From NCBI GenBank assembly GCA_023456995.1, contig JAEWNU010000204.1, positions 1 through 6,644 on the forward strand: 6,644 bases of DNA, written 5' to 3'. Source of the DNA: Bacillota bacterium. GTDB taxonomy: Bacteria > Bacillota > Clostridia > Oscillospirales > Ruminococcaceae. Of this stretch, positions 1 to 5,420 are shown piece by piece. Position 1 is the stretch's first letter; each line of letters opens with the position of its first letter. A program made the position numbers and the translations under genes. Below the pieces are notes generated by a model, which had not been told where the DNA came from, searched no databases, and saw nothing but the letters and a program-made list of their open reading frames with translations.

Positions 1-306
1 CTCGATGGTGACCACTATTCCAAATGGAGATATTTTGAGCTGGAAGGTGTCATTACTCCGCCGCATATGGGTGGTGGCTATGGCGTGCTGCCCATAGTGC
101 TTGATTATAAGGCGACAGCGGACGGCTACTGTGTCGAGGCAGTCTATATCTATGACAGTATGGGTGGGTTTTCCCTATGGGGCGGGGATAATATTCCCGA
201 GGCGCAGCTAGAGGATTTTGTACACAACAAAGCCCCCCGACGAGAAATCATTCTAAAACGCGCGAACGATGGCAAATTACGTTTTATCAGCCATCGGTTT
301 TTGTAA
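1..306 (+). CDS. C-terminal part of an unrecognised protein (5' end outside window)
   Basis: The reading frame is open from base 1 to a TAA at 304-306, giving 101 visible residues. An internal ATG lies at base 67, but the frame runs unbroken upstream of it (reading LDGDHYSKWRYFELEGV...), so this is the tail of a longer gene rather than a short gene of its own. The fragment is rich in aromatic residues and glycine (HMGGGYGVLPIVLDYK, then a DGYCVEAVYIYDSMGGF stretch), which suggests beta-strand structure. The last 20 or so residues are basic. I see no membrane segment, metal motif or catalytic motif in the visible part and do not recognise the family. It ends 33 bases before the uvrA start with no terminator between, so the two are probably co-transcribed. 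Whether it is a secreted or cytoplasmic protein cannot be told without its N-terminus. Confidence 0.75.
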   Translation, partial: LDGDHYSKWRYFELEGVITPPHMGGGYGVLPIVLDYKATADGYCVEAVYIYDSMGGFSLWGGDNIPEAQLEDFVHNKAPRREIILKRANDGKLRFISHRFL

Positions 307-325
307 GAACAAAAATAAAGTCCAC

Positions 326-330
326 GGAGG
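326..330 (+). promoter_or_regulatory. Ribosome binding site of uvrA
   Basis: GGAGG at 326-330 lies 9 bases before the TTG at 340. It is the only strong Shine-Dalgarno match near the start of this frame and supports TTG as the initiation codon. The next ATG in the frame is well inside the conserved UvrA N-terminus, so it would cut off the first Walker A region. Confidence 0.85.
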
Positions 331-339
331 AATCTTCAC

Positions 340-3159
340 TTGACAAAGGACCAAATTATTATAAAAGGCGCCAGAGAGCATAACCTGAAAAATATTGATC
401 TGACCATTCCGCGCGATCAACTTGTAGTGTTCACCGGGTTGTCGGGTTCGGGCAAAAGTTCGCTGGCGTTTGATACGCTCTATGCGGACGGTCAGCGCCG
501 CTACGTTGAAAGTCTGAGCTCCTACGCGCGGCAGTTTTTGGGCCAGATGGAAAAGCCCAATGTCGACAGCATCGAGGGGCTTTCACCCGCGATCTCAATC
601 GACCAAAAATCTACATCCAATAATCCGCGTTCTACGGTGGGCACCGTCACCGAGATTTACGATTATCTGCGCTTGCTCTACGCCAGAATCGGCATTCCGC
701 ACTGCCCGATATGCGGACGCGAAATATCTCAACAGACGGTGGATCAGATGGTCGACCGTGTACTCACGTTGCCCGAAAAGACCAAGATTCAGGTCATGGC
801 GCCGGTCATCCGTGGGCGCAAAGGCACTCATCAGCAAGAACTGGATTCAGCGCGTCGCTCGGGCTATGTACGCGTTCGGGTCGACGGACATATGTATGAT
901 CTATCAGAAAATATTACGCTGGAAAAGAACAAAAAACATACCTTAGAGGTGGTTATCGACCGTCTGGTGGTGTCTCCCTCCATCCGTTCTCGCCTGGCAG
1001 GCTCGATTGAGACAGCGCTTTCCTTGACCGGCAGTCTCGTGCTAATCGATGTGATCGACGGGGAGGAACTGCTGTTTTCTCAAAGCTATTCGTGCCCCGA
1101 ACACGATATTTCCATCGATGACCTTGCACCACGTATGTTCTCGTTTAACAGTCCGTTTGGTGCCTGTGAGAAATGCACCGGTCTGGGAACCTTTATGAAA
1201 GTTGACCCTGACCTTGTGGTGCCAAATAAAAACCTCTCAGTTCGTGAGGGTGCCATCAAGGCCAGCGGCTGGTACTACGCCGAGGGTGGAATCGCTCAGA
1301 TGTATTATGAGGGATTGGCCGAGCACTACAACTTTTCACTGGATGCCCCATTCAAAAAGCTGCCGAAATCTGCGCAGGAGATTCTGCTGTTTGGCAATAA
1401 TGGTGAAAAAATCACGGTACGGCGCGAGACAGGCAGCATGCGCGGGGCATACCACACTGATTTTGAAGGTGTCGTCAACAACCTGGAGCGGCGCTTCCGC
1501 GAAACTTCCAGCCAATGGATGAGGGAAGAGATTGCAAGCTGGATGAGCTCGGTGCTCTGCCCGGATTGCCACGGCGAACGCTTAAAGCCGGTTTCGCTGG
1601 CGGTGACGGTGGGTGGCATCAATATCAGCCAGTTTTCGGCCCTGTCGGTAGCTAAGGCGCTTGATTTTTTGGATGCGCTAGTACTGACCCAGCGCGAGCA
1701 GATGATCGCCACTCAGATTTTAAAAGAAATCCGCGAACGTTTAGGGTTTTTAAAGAGCGTCGGTCTGGAATATCTTACGCTTTCACGTGCGGCTGGAACG
1801 CTTTCGGGCGGCGAAAGTCAGCGCATACGCCTTGCCACCCAGATAGGCTCCTACCTTATGGGGGTTTTGTACATTCTGGACGAGCCTTCTATCGGCCTGC
1901 ACCAGCGCGACAACGACAAGCTGATTGCCACGCTGCAGCGATTGCGCGATCTGGGCAATACCGTCATAGTGGTCGAACACGATGAAGATACGATTCGTGC
2001 AGCGGATTTCATCGTCGATATCGGTCCGGGGGCGGGTGTTCACGGTGGAAATGTCGTATACGCCGGTGATCTTAAGGGACTGATGAAATGCAAATCTTCA
2101 GTCACGGGCAATTATCTGAGCGGACGCGAAAAAATTGCTGTGCCCGAGGTGCGGCGACAGGGCAACGGTTTGCAGCTTGTGATTAAAGGAGCATGTCACA
2201 ACAACCTTAAAAATATTGATGTTTCCATTCCACTGGGTACACTCACGGCGGTGACTGGCGTTTCTGGTTCGGGCAAAAGCTCGCTGATCAACGAAATCCT
2301 CTATAAAAAGTTAGCGGGTGAGTTAAACGGCGCACGCATCAAACCCGGCAAGCATGACGAGATATTGGGAATTGAGGCGCTTGATAAGGTCATCGCAATC
2401 GACCAGTCGCCAATTGGTCGCACACCGCGTTCCAACCCTGCAACCTACACAGGCGTATTTACTGATATCCGTGAATTATACGCGACCACCAATGAGGCGA
2501 ACCTGCGCGGCTATACTGGCGGGCGGTTTTCGTTTAATGTTAAGGGCGGGCGGTGCGAAGCGTGTCAGGGCGACGGCATTATCAAGATTGAGATGCACTT
2601 TTTACCCGATATTTATGTTCCCTGCGAAGTGTGCAAGGGCAAGCGTTATAATCGTGAGACACTGGAGATTAAATATAAAGGCAAGAGCATATATGACATT
2701 TTGGAAATGACCGTGGAAGAAGCGGTGGAGTTTTTCGAGAACATTCCGAAAATACGCCGGCGCATACAAACACTTTATGACGTGGGTCTAGGTTATGTCA
2801 AACTGGGTCAGCCCGCCACTACGCTTTCGGGTGGTGAGGCGCAGCGCGTCAAGCTGGCGACTGAGCTTTCAAAGCGAGCTACCGGACGGACGATTTATGT
2901 TCTGGATGAGCCGACGACAGGGCTGCATACCGATGATGTACGCAAGCTTGTTGAGGTTTTACAGACACTGGTGACCGCCGGAAACTCAGTGGTGGTTATT
3001 GAGCATAATCTCGATGTTATTAAGGTCGCCGATTATGTCGTTGACCTCGGCCCAGAGGGCGGTGACCGCGGCGGTGAGCTGGTGGCCTGCGGTACGCCTG
3101 AACAGATCGCAGCCTGTGAGGCGTCCTACACGGGGCGTTATCTCAAAAAAATGCTTTAG
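340..3159 (+). CDS. uvrA: UvrABC excinuclease subunit A (UvrA)
   Basis: UvrA is the DNA-damage sensor of nucleotide excision repair. As an ABC-type ATPase dimer it finds bulky lesions and loads UvrB in the cytoplasm. The 939 residues match the usual bacterial length (about 940). ATPase half I has Walker A GLSGSGKS at 33-40, signature LSGGESQ at 488-494, Walker B YILDEP at 511-516 and the switch His at 547. Half II has GVSGSGKSS at 640-648, LSGGEAQ at 829-835, YVLDEP at 853-858 and His889. The C-terminal DNA-binding zinc finger is complete: C739-x2-C742-x19-C762-x2-C765. Further CxxC pairs sit at 122/125 and 407/410. The other zinc module reads C252-x2-H255 and C276-x2-C279, with a His where a Cys is common. 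The start is TTG with a good upstream GGAGG. No uvrB or uvrC is visible, and I saw no LexA-type CGAAC-N4-GTTCG box in the 339 bases upstream. Everything needed for activity appears intact. Confidence 0.98.
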   Translation: MTKDQIIIKGAREHNLKNIDLTIPRDQLVVFTGLSGSGKSSLAFDTLYADGQRRYVESLSSYARQFLGQMEKPNVDSIEGLSPAISIDQKSTSNNPRSTVGTVTEIYDYLRLLYARIGIPHCPICGREISQQTVDQMVDRVLTLPEKTKIQVMAPVIRGRKGTHQQELDSARRSGYVRVRVDGHMYDLSENITLEKNKKHTLEVVIDRLVVSPSIRSRLAGSIETALSLTGSLVLIDVIDGEELLFSQSYSCPEHDISIDDLAPRMFSFNSPFGACEKCTGLGTFMKVDPDLVVPNKNLSVREGAIKASGWYYAEGGIAQMYYEGLAEHYNFSLDAPFKKLPKSAQEILLFGNNGEKITVRRETGSMRGAYHTDFEGVVNNLERRFRETSSQWMREEIASWMSSVLCPDCHGERLKPVSLAVTVGGINISQFSALSVAKALDFLDALVLTQREQMIATQILKEIRERLGFLKSVGLEYLTLSRAAGTLSGGESQRIRLATQIGSYLMGVLYILDEPSIGLHQRDNDKLIATLQRLRDLGNTVIVVEHDEDTIRAADFIVDIGPGAGVHGGNVVYAGDLKGLMKCKSSVTGNYLSGREKIAVPEVRRQGNGLQLVIKGACHNNLKNIDVSIPLGTLTAVTGVSGSGKSSLINEILYKKLAGELNGARIKPGKHDEILGIEALDKVIAIDQSPIGRTPRSNPATYTGVFTDIRELYATTNEANLRGYTGGRFSFNVKGGRCEACQGDGIIKIEMHFLPDIYVPCEVCKGKRYNRETLEIKYKGKSIYDILEMTVEEAVEFFENIPKIRRRIQTLYDVGLGYVKLGQPATTLSGGEAQRVKLATELSKRATGRTIYVLDEPTTGLHTDDVRKLVEVLQTLVTAGNSVVVIEHNLDVIKVADYVVDLGPEGGDRGGELVACGTPEQIAACEASYTGRYLKKML

Positions 3160-3163
3160 TATC

Positions 3164-3185
3164 GGGTGTCTATACGGCACTTTTT
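3164..3185 (+). terminator. Weak candidate intrinsic terminator after uvrA
   Basis: Five bases after the uvrA stop, GTGTC (3166-3170) can pair with GGCAC (3176-3180) around a TATAC loop, with one G-T wobble. The stem is followed directly by TTTTT (3181-3185). Two more G-T pairs could lengthen it. The arrangement is that of a Rho-independent terminator, but the stem is short and AT/GT-weakened, so termination may be partial. The presence of a new promoter before miaB makes a transcript end here reasonable. Confidence 0.4.
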
Positions 3186-3214
3186 AAGGTCTGTCTTTTG
3201 ACGCAAAGAATTTA

Positions 3215-3274
3215 CTGCATAATCCCCGTATCCGCTTTTCGAGCTAGAGGTGCTGTATTCTAATCCCCATGCCG
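3215..3274 (+). repeat. Pair of imperfect direct repeats in the uvrA-miaB gap
   Basis: CTGCAT-AATCCCC-GTATCCG (3215-3234) is echoed by CTGTATTC-TAATCCCC-ATGCCG (3253-3274). The shared core TAATCCCC occurs at 3220-3227 and 3261-3268, 41 bases apart, close to four helical turns. Both lie upstream of the miaB promoter. They could be two sites for one regulator on the same face of the helix, or an old local duplication. The sequence alone does not decide, and no known operator is recognised. Confidence 0.4.
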
Positions 3275-3291
3275 ATTTACACCGGTGAGTG

Positions 3292-3320
3292 TTGTGTAGA
3301 AAAATATTTTATGCTATACT
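3292..3320 (+). promoter_or_regulatory. Predicted housekeeping sigma promoter for miaB
   Basis: The -10 element TATACT (3315-3320) matches TATAAT at five of six positions and is preceded by TG at 3312-3313, giving an extended -10 (TG-C-TATACT). A weak -35, TTGTGT (3292-3297), sits at the ideal 17-base spacing. A weak -35 with an extended -10 is a common combination. Transcription would start near 3327, leaving a leader of about 30 bases before GTG 3358. The stretch around it is AT-rich compared with the flanking genes. Confidence 0.65.
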
Positions 3321-3344
3321 ATTTTAGTTATATTTGACACCGAA

Positions 3345-3350
3345 AAGGAG
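3345..3350 (+). promoter_or_regulatory. Ribosome binding site that decides the miaB start
   Basis: AAGGAG at 3345-3350 lies 7 bases before GTG 3358, ideal spacing for Gram-positive translation. The alternative in-frame TTG at 3334 would have this site inside the coding region, has no Shine-Dalgarno of its own, and would fall only about seven bases after the predicted transcription start. Confidence 0.85.
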
Positions 3351-3357
3351 TAATACC

Positions 3358-4767
3358 GTGAGCGATTCCCTCCGTTTGGAGCTGCCTGACGAGCAGTTTG
3401 AAGACTTTATGCTCGCGCGTTCAGCGCAGCTGATACAGGCGCGTTTTGATCACCCGCCGTTGGCGTTTGTACACAGCTTTGGGTGCCAGCAAAACGTTGC
3501 GGACACCGAACACATCAAAGGGCTGTTGGTCAAAATGGGCTTTGGATTTACCGATAATGCCGATAACGCCGATTTTGTGCTTTTCAATACCTGTGCGGTG
3601 CGCGAAACAGCTGAAGATCGTGTATTTGGTAATGTAGGCGCTTTAAAAAACATTAAACGCGCCCGTCCAGACATGATGATTGCGCTGTGTGGTTGCATGA
3701 TGCAGCAACAGTCGGTAGCCGACAAGATTAAAAACAGCTTTCCATACGTCGATATCGTGTTTGGCACCGGAGCGTTACATCGGCTGCCCGGCATGATTGC
3801 TGACCGTCTTTCTAAAAATAAACGGGTATTTCACCACGAATCTGCAAAAACTGTAGTGGAAGGCGTGCCGGTTGTACGAGAAGAAGGTGTCAAAGCTTGG
3901 CTGCCCATCATGCAGGGCTGTGATAACTTTTGTTCTTACTGCATCGTGCCTCATGTGCGCGGGCGAGAGGTTTCGCGTGCGCCCGAAATGGTAGAAACAG
4001 AATTTAAAGAAATTCTAGCACAGGGCTTTAAAGAAATTACGCTGCTCGGGCAGAATGTCAATTCATACGGAAAGGGTTTAAATCCGCCCTACGATTTTAC
4101 GATGCTTTTAAAGCGACTGGATAAAATCCCTGGAGAGTATCGCCTTCGTTTTATGACTTCGCACCCGAAGGACTGTACCTTTGCGCTGATTGACGCCATC
4201 GCAGAAGGTGAGCATATCTGCCATCATATTCATTTGCCGGTGCAGAGTGGCAATGATCGTGTGCTAAAGGCAATGAACCGCCATTATGATACTGCACATT
4301 ACCGCAAACTGATCGCATACGCGAAGCAGCGCATTCCGGACGTGACCTTTTCAAGCGATATCATCGTCGGCTTCCCGGGCGAAACACGAGAGGAATTTCT
4401 CGATACGCTCAACCTGATCAAAGAACTGGGCTATAATGCACTCTTTACCTTTATTTATTCGCGAAGAAGCGGGACAAGCGCCGCCAAAATGCCGGATATC
4501 GTTTCTGAAAAGGATAAATCTGATTGGTTTAGAGAACTGCTGAAGGTTCAACAGGATATTTGCAGTGAACAAAACCACGCGATGATTGGTAAAACGCTAC
4601 GGGTTCTAATCGACGCTGTGGGCAAAAGCGGAGAAGGCTTTATTGCGGGACGTTCCGAGGGTAACATCATTGTGGAAGCAAAGGGTGAACACAATTTGAT
4701 TGGTTGTTTTGTAGATATCAAAATCACGGAAGCGATGAACTGGGCGATGGTTGGAGCGATTTTGTGA
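3358..4767 (+). CDS. miaB: tRNA-2-methylthio-N6-dimethylallyladenosine synthase (MiaB)
   Basis: MiaB is a radical SAM methylthiotransferase. It turns i6A37 into ms2i6A37 next to the anticodon of tRNAs that read codons starting with U, using two [4Fe-4S] clusters. The 469 residues from GTG 3358 are normal for the family. The N-terminal UPF0004 domain carries the auxiliary-cluster cysteines C43 (FGCQQN), C79 (NTCAVRE) and C113 (CGCMMQ). The radical SAM motif is C188-x3-C192-x2-C195 in GCDNFCSYCIVPHVRGREVSR. That RGREVSR context fits MiaB better than MtaB or RimO. A TRAM-like RNA-binding region occupies about 405-469. An N-terminal extension of about 35 residues precedes the first domain, as in other Firmicute MiaB proteins. 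It needs the product of MiaA, which is not in this window. It has its own predicted promoter and is followed after 100 bases by the YlbF/YmcA-like gene, as ymcB is followed by ymcA in B. subtilis. Confidence 0.96.
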   Translation: MSDSLRLELPDEQFEDFMLARSAQLIQARFDHPPLAFVHSFGCQQNVADTEHIKGLLVKMGFGFTDNADNADFVLFNTCAVRETAEDRVFGNVGALKNIKRARPDMMIALCGCMMQQQSVADKIKNSFPYVDIVFGTGALHRLPGMIADRLSKNKRVFHHESAKTVVEGVPVVREEGVKAWLPIMQGCDNFCSYCIVPHVRGREVSRAPEMVETEFKEILAQGFKEITLLGQNVNSYGKGLNPPYDFTMLLKRLDKIPGEYRLRFMTSHPKDCTFALIDAIAEGEHICHHIHLPVQSGNDRVLKAMNRHYDTAHYRKLIAYAKQRIPDVTFSSDIIVGFPGETREEFLDTLNLIKELGYNALFTFIYSRRSGTSAAKMPDIVSEKDKSDWFRELLKVQQDICSEQNHAMIGKTLRVLIDAVGKSGEGFIAGRSEGNIIVEAKGEHNLIGCFVDIKITEAMNWAMVGAIL

Positions 4768-4797
4768 TAATTTCGTCCCGCTACTTGTTTTAAGGCA

Positions 4798-4832
4798 ATT
4801 ATCCCACTGTGCGCTTTGCGCTTGTGGATAAT
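4798..4832 (+). other. Imperfect hairpin in the miaB-YlbF gap, with a DnaA-box 9-mer in one arm
   Basis: ATTATCC (4798-4804) pairs with GGATAAT (4826-4832). After a bulged C4805, AC pairs with GT. A small internal loop follows, and then GCGC (4811-4814) pairs with GCGC (4818-4821) around TTT. No T-tract follows on either strand, so it is not a typical terminator; it would lie in the leader of the next gene or in the miaB 3' region. TGTGGATAA at 4823-4831 is an exact DnaA box (TTATCCACA) read on the minus strand. Exact 9-mers are expected by chance about 0.05 times in a window this size on both strands, so chance is possible. Confidence 0.5.
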
Positions 4833-4852
4833 AGTATAAATGATTTATAAAC

Positions 4853-4859
4853 GAAGGAG
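4853..4859 (+). promoter_or_regulatory. Ribosome binding site of the YlbF/YmcA-like gene
   Basis: GAAGGAG at 4853-4859, 8 bases before ATG 4868, is a near-ideal Shine-Dalgarno sequence and predicts efficient translation. A further in-frame ATG (codon 6, base 4883) lacks such a site. Confidence 0.85.
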
Positions 4860-4867
4860 TTAAAAAA

Positions 4868-5278
4868 ATGGATATTATTACAATGGCGCGCGAACTGGGC
4901 AAAGCGATCCAGCAGGATGAGCTTTATAAAAAGATGAGTGAAGCTAGTGCAGCAACTGAGAAATCCGCTGAACTGCAGAGCAAGATCAACGAGTTTTCCG
5001 AGCTTCGCCTCAAGCTTAACCAGGAGGTTATGAAAAGCGAGGGCGAAAAGAACGAGGATTTGATCACTGAGCTCGATTCCAAGCTGCGCACCCTCTACCA
5101 GAACGTGACCGAAGACCCCACCATGATGGCTTATAATGCCGCTAAGGCACAGTTGGAAGGCACCTTAAACTTTATTTCCCAGATCATCACCGGTAGTGCG
5201 AACGGTCAGGATCCTGACACAATTGAACAGCAAACGAGCTGCTCAGGCTCCTGCGGTTCTTGCGGCGGCTGCCACTAA
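4868..5278 (+). CDS. YlbF/YmcA (Ric) family protein with Cys-rich tail
   Basis: The protein has 136 residues. Residues 1-108 look almost wholly helical and rich in Lys, Glu, Gln and Leu (MDIITMARELGKAI at the start, a conserved-looking DPTMMAYNAAKAQLE segment at 83-96), matching the YlbF/YmcA fold. A flexible linker follows, then a tail with C125-x3-C129-x2-C132-x2-C135-H136. In B. subtilis the relatives YmcA (RicA) and YlbF (RicF) join YaaT (RicT) in a complex that holds [4Fe-4S] clusters, promotes Spo0A phosphorelay activity, and works with RNase Y in mRNA processing. The location between miaB and mutS matches ymcA, so this may be its positional counterpart. The tail probably binds a metal or Fe-S cluster; that is inference. 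No signal peptide or membrane segment is seen, so it should be cytoplasmic. YmcA versus YlbF orthology cannot be settled by eye. Confidence 0.85.
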   Translation: MDIITMARELGKAIQQDELYKKMSEASAATEKSAELQSKINEFSELRLKLNQEVMKSEGEKNEDLITELDSKLRTLYQNVTEDPTMMAYNAAKAQLEGTLNFISQIITGSANGQDPDTIEQQTSCSGSCGSCGGCH

Positions 5279-5301
5279 GGCGAGGCCTACCATAGCATTA
5301 T

Positions 5302-5342
5302 TTGGGCCGCTTGTGCTGCCCAACGCTTTGTAATTGTTTTTT
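5302..5342 (+). terminator. Stem-loop with delayed T-run after the YlbF/YmcA-like gene (possible weak terminator)
   Basis: TTGGGC (5302-5307) is perfectly complementary to GCCCAA (5318-5323). Inside, past a C/T mismatch, GC pairs with GC around a TTGT loop. A T-rich stretch follows, but its six-T run (5337-5342) begins 13 bases beyond the stem. This is not a canonical intrinsic terminator. It may terminate weakly, act as a transcript 3' end stabiliser, or mark a processing point between this gene and mutS. Confidence 0.45.
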
Positions 5343-5343
5343 G

Positions 5344-5361
5344 GTGTGTGACCGCACACAC
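5344..5361 (+). other. GT/AC stem-loop in the mutS leader
   Basis: GTGTGTG (5344-5350) pairs exactly with CACACAC (5355-5361) around an ACCG loop, and two G-T wobble pairs can extend it. It follows a TTTTTT run and precedes TGTTT. It lies about 60 bases before the mutS start codon. Read as DNA it is also a dyad that a dimeric protein could bind, but no known operator is recognised. Confidence 0.5.
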
Positions 5362-5364
5362 TGT

Positions 5365-5394
5365 TTGACTGCTGCATAATGCAGACTGTCTTAA
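5365..5394 (+). promoter_or_regulatory. Weak possible promoter for mutS
   Basis: TTGACT (5365-5370) matches the -35 consensus at five of six positions. The best -10 at workable spacing is poor: TCTTAA at 5389-5394, three of six, with an 18-base spacer. CATAAT (5375-5380) is a better hexamer but is too close to this -35 and has no other -35 of its own. mutS may instead be read through from the upstream gene. Confidence 0.25.
5372..5384 (+). other. Small stem-loop in the mutS leader
   Basis: CTGCA (5372-5376) pairs with TGCAG (5380-5384) around TAA. It is the third dyad in this 142-base gap. It is short, so its stability as RNA would be modest. Confidence 0.35.
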
Positions 5395-5408
5395 ATTCTC
5401 TTAAATTC
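5389..5408 (+). repeat. Perfect 10-base tandem repeat next to the mutS ribosome binding site
   Basis: TCTTAAATTC occurs twice head-to-tail at 5389-5398 and 5399-5408, immediately before GGGG of the mutS Shine-Dalgarno region. A unit of 10 bases is close to one helical turn. Copy-number change by slippage would lengthen the leader without touching the start codon. It may equally be an AT-rich, unstructured spacer that keeps the ribosome site open. Confidence 0.8.
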
Positions 5409-5414
5409 GGGGTG
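5409..5414 (+). promoter_or_regulatory. Ribosome binding site of mutS
   Basis: GGGGTG at 5409-5414, within GGGGTGAT, matches the anti-Shine-Dalgarno consensus and sits 8 bases (from GGGG) before ATG 5421. GTG 5412 and ATG 5415 are in the same frame but overlap or crowd this site, so ATG 5421 is preferred. Confidence 0.7.
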
Positions 5415-5420
5415 ATGAGC

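Noticed and set aside
1..339. LexA/SOS box controlling uvrA
   Set aside because: I looked for CGAAC-N4-GTTCG type sites upstream of uvrA. A CGAAC half-site is present near base 262 but has no matching right half. If SOS control exists, the operator lies farther upstream of the partial gene.
3198..3223. Promoter TTGACG (3198-3203) with CATAAT (3218-3223)
   Set aside because: Both hexamers match the consensus at five of six positions, but the spacer is only 14 bases, too short for a normal housekeeping sigma promoter. The extended -10 at 3312-3320 is better placed.
3280..3287. Palindrome CACCGGTG as an operator near the miaB promoter
   Set aside because: An 8-base palindrome is common by chance, and it matches no operator I recognise. 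Its place just before the -35 is suggestive but not enough.
4823..4831. A replication origin based on the exact DnaA box
   Set aside because: Only one box is present, with no cluster of further boxes, no AT-rich unwinding element and no dnaA or dnaN nearby. At most it is a regulatory site.
4606..4902. Minus-strand open frame spanning the miaB end and the following gap
   Set aside because: It covers the miaB TRAM region, the hairpin, and the ribosome site of the next gene. The predicted peptide shows no family features, so it is taken as chance.
5240..5275. The C-x3-C-x2-C spacing in the small protein's tail as a radical SAM motif
   Set aside because: The motif is at the extreme C-terminus of a 136-residue helical protein with no TIM-barrel. 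The spacing match is a by-product of a Cys/Gly/Ser-rich tail.
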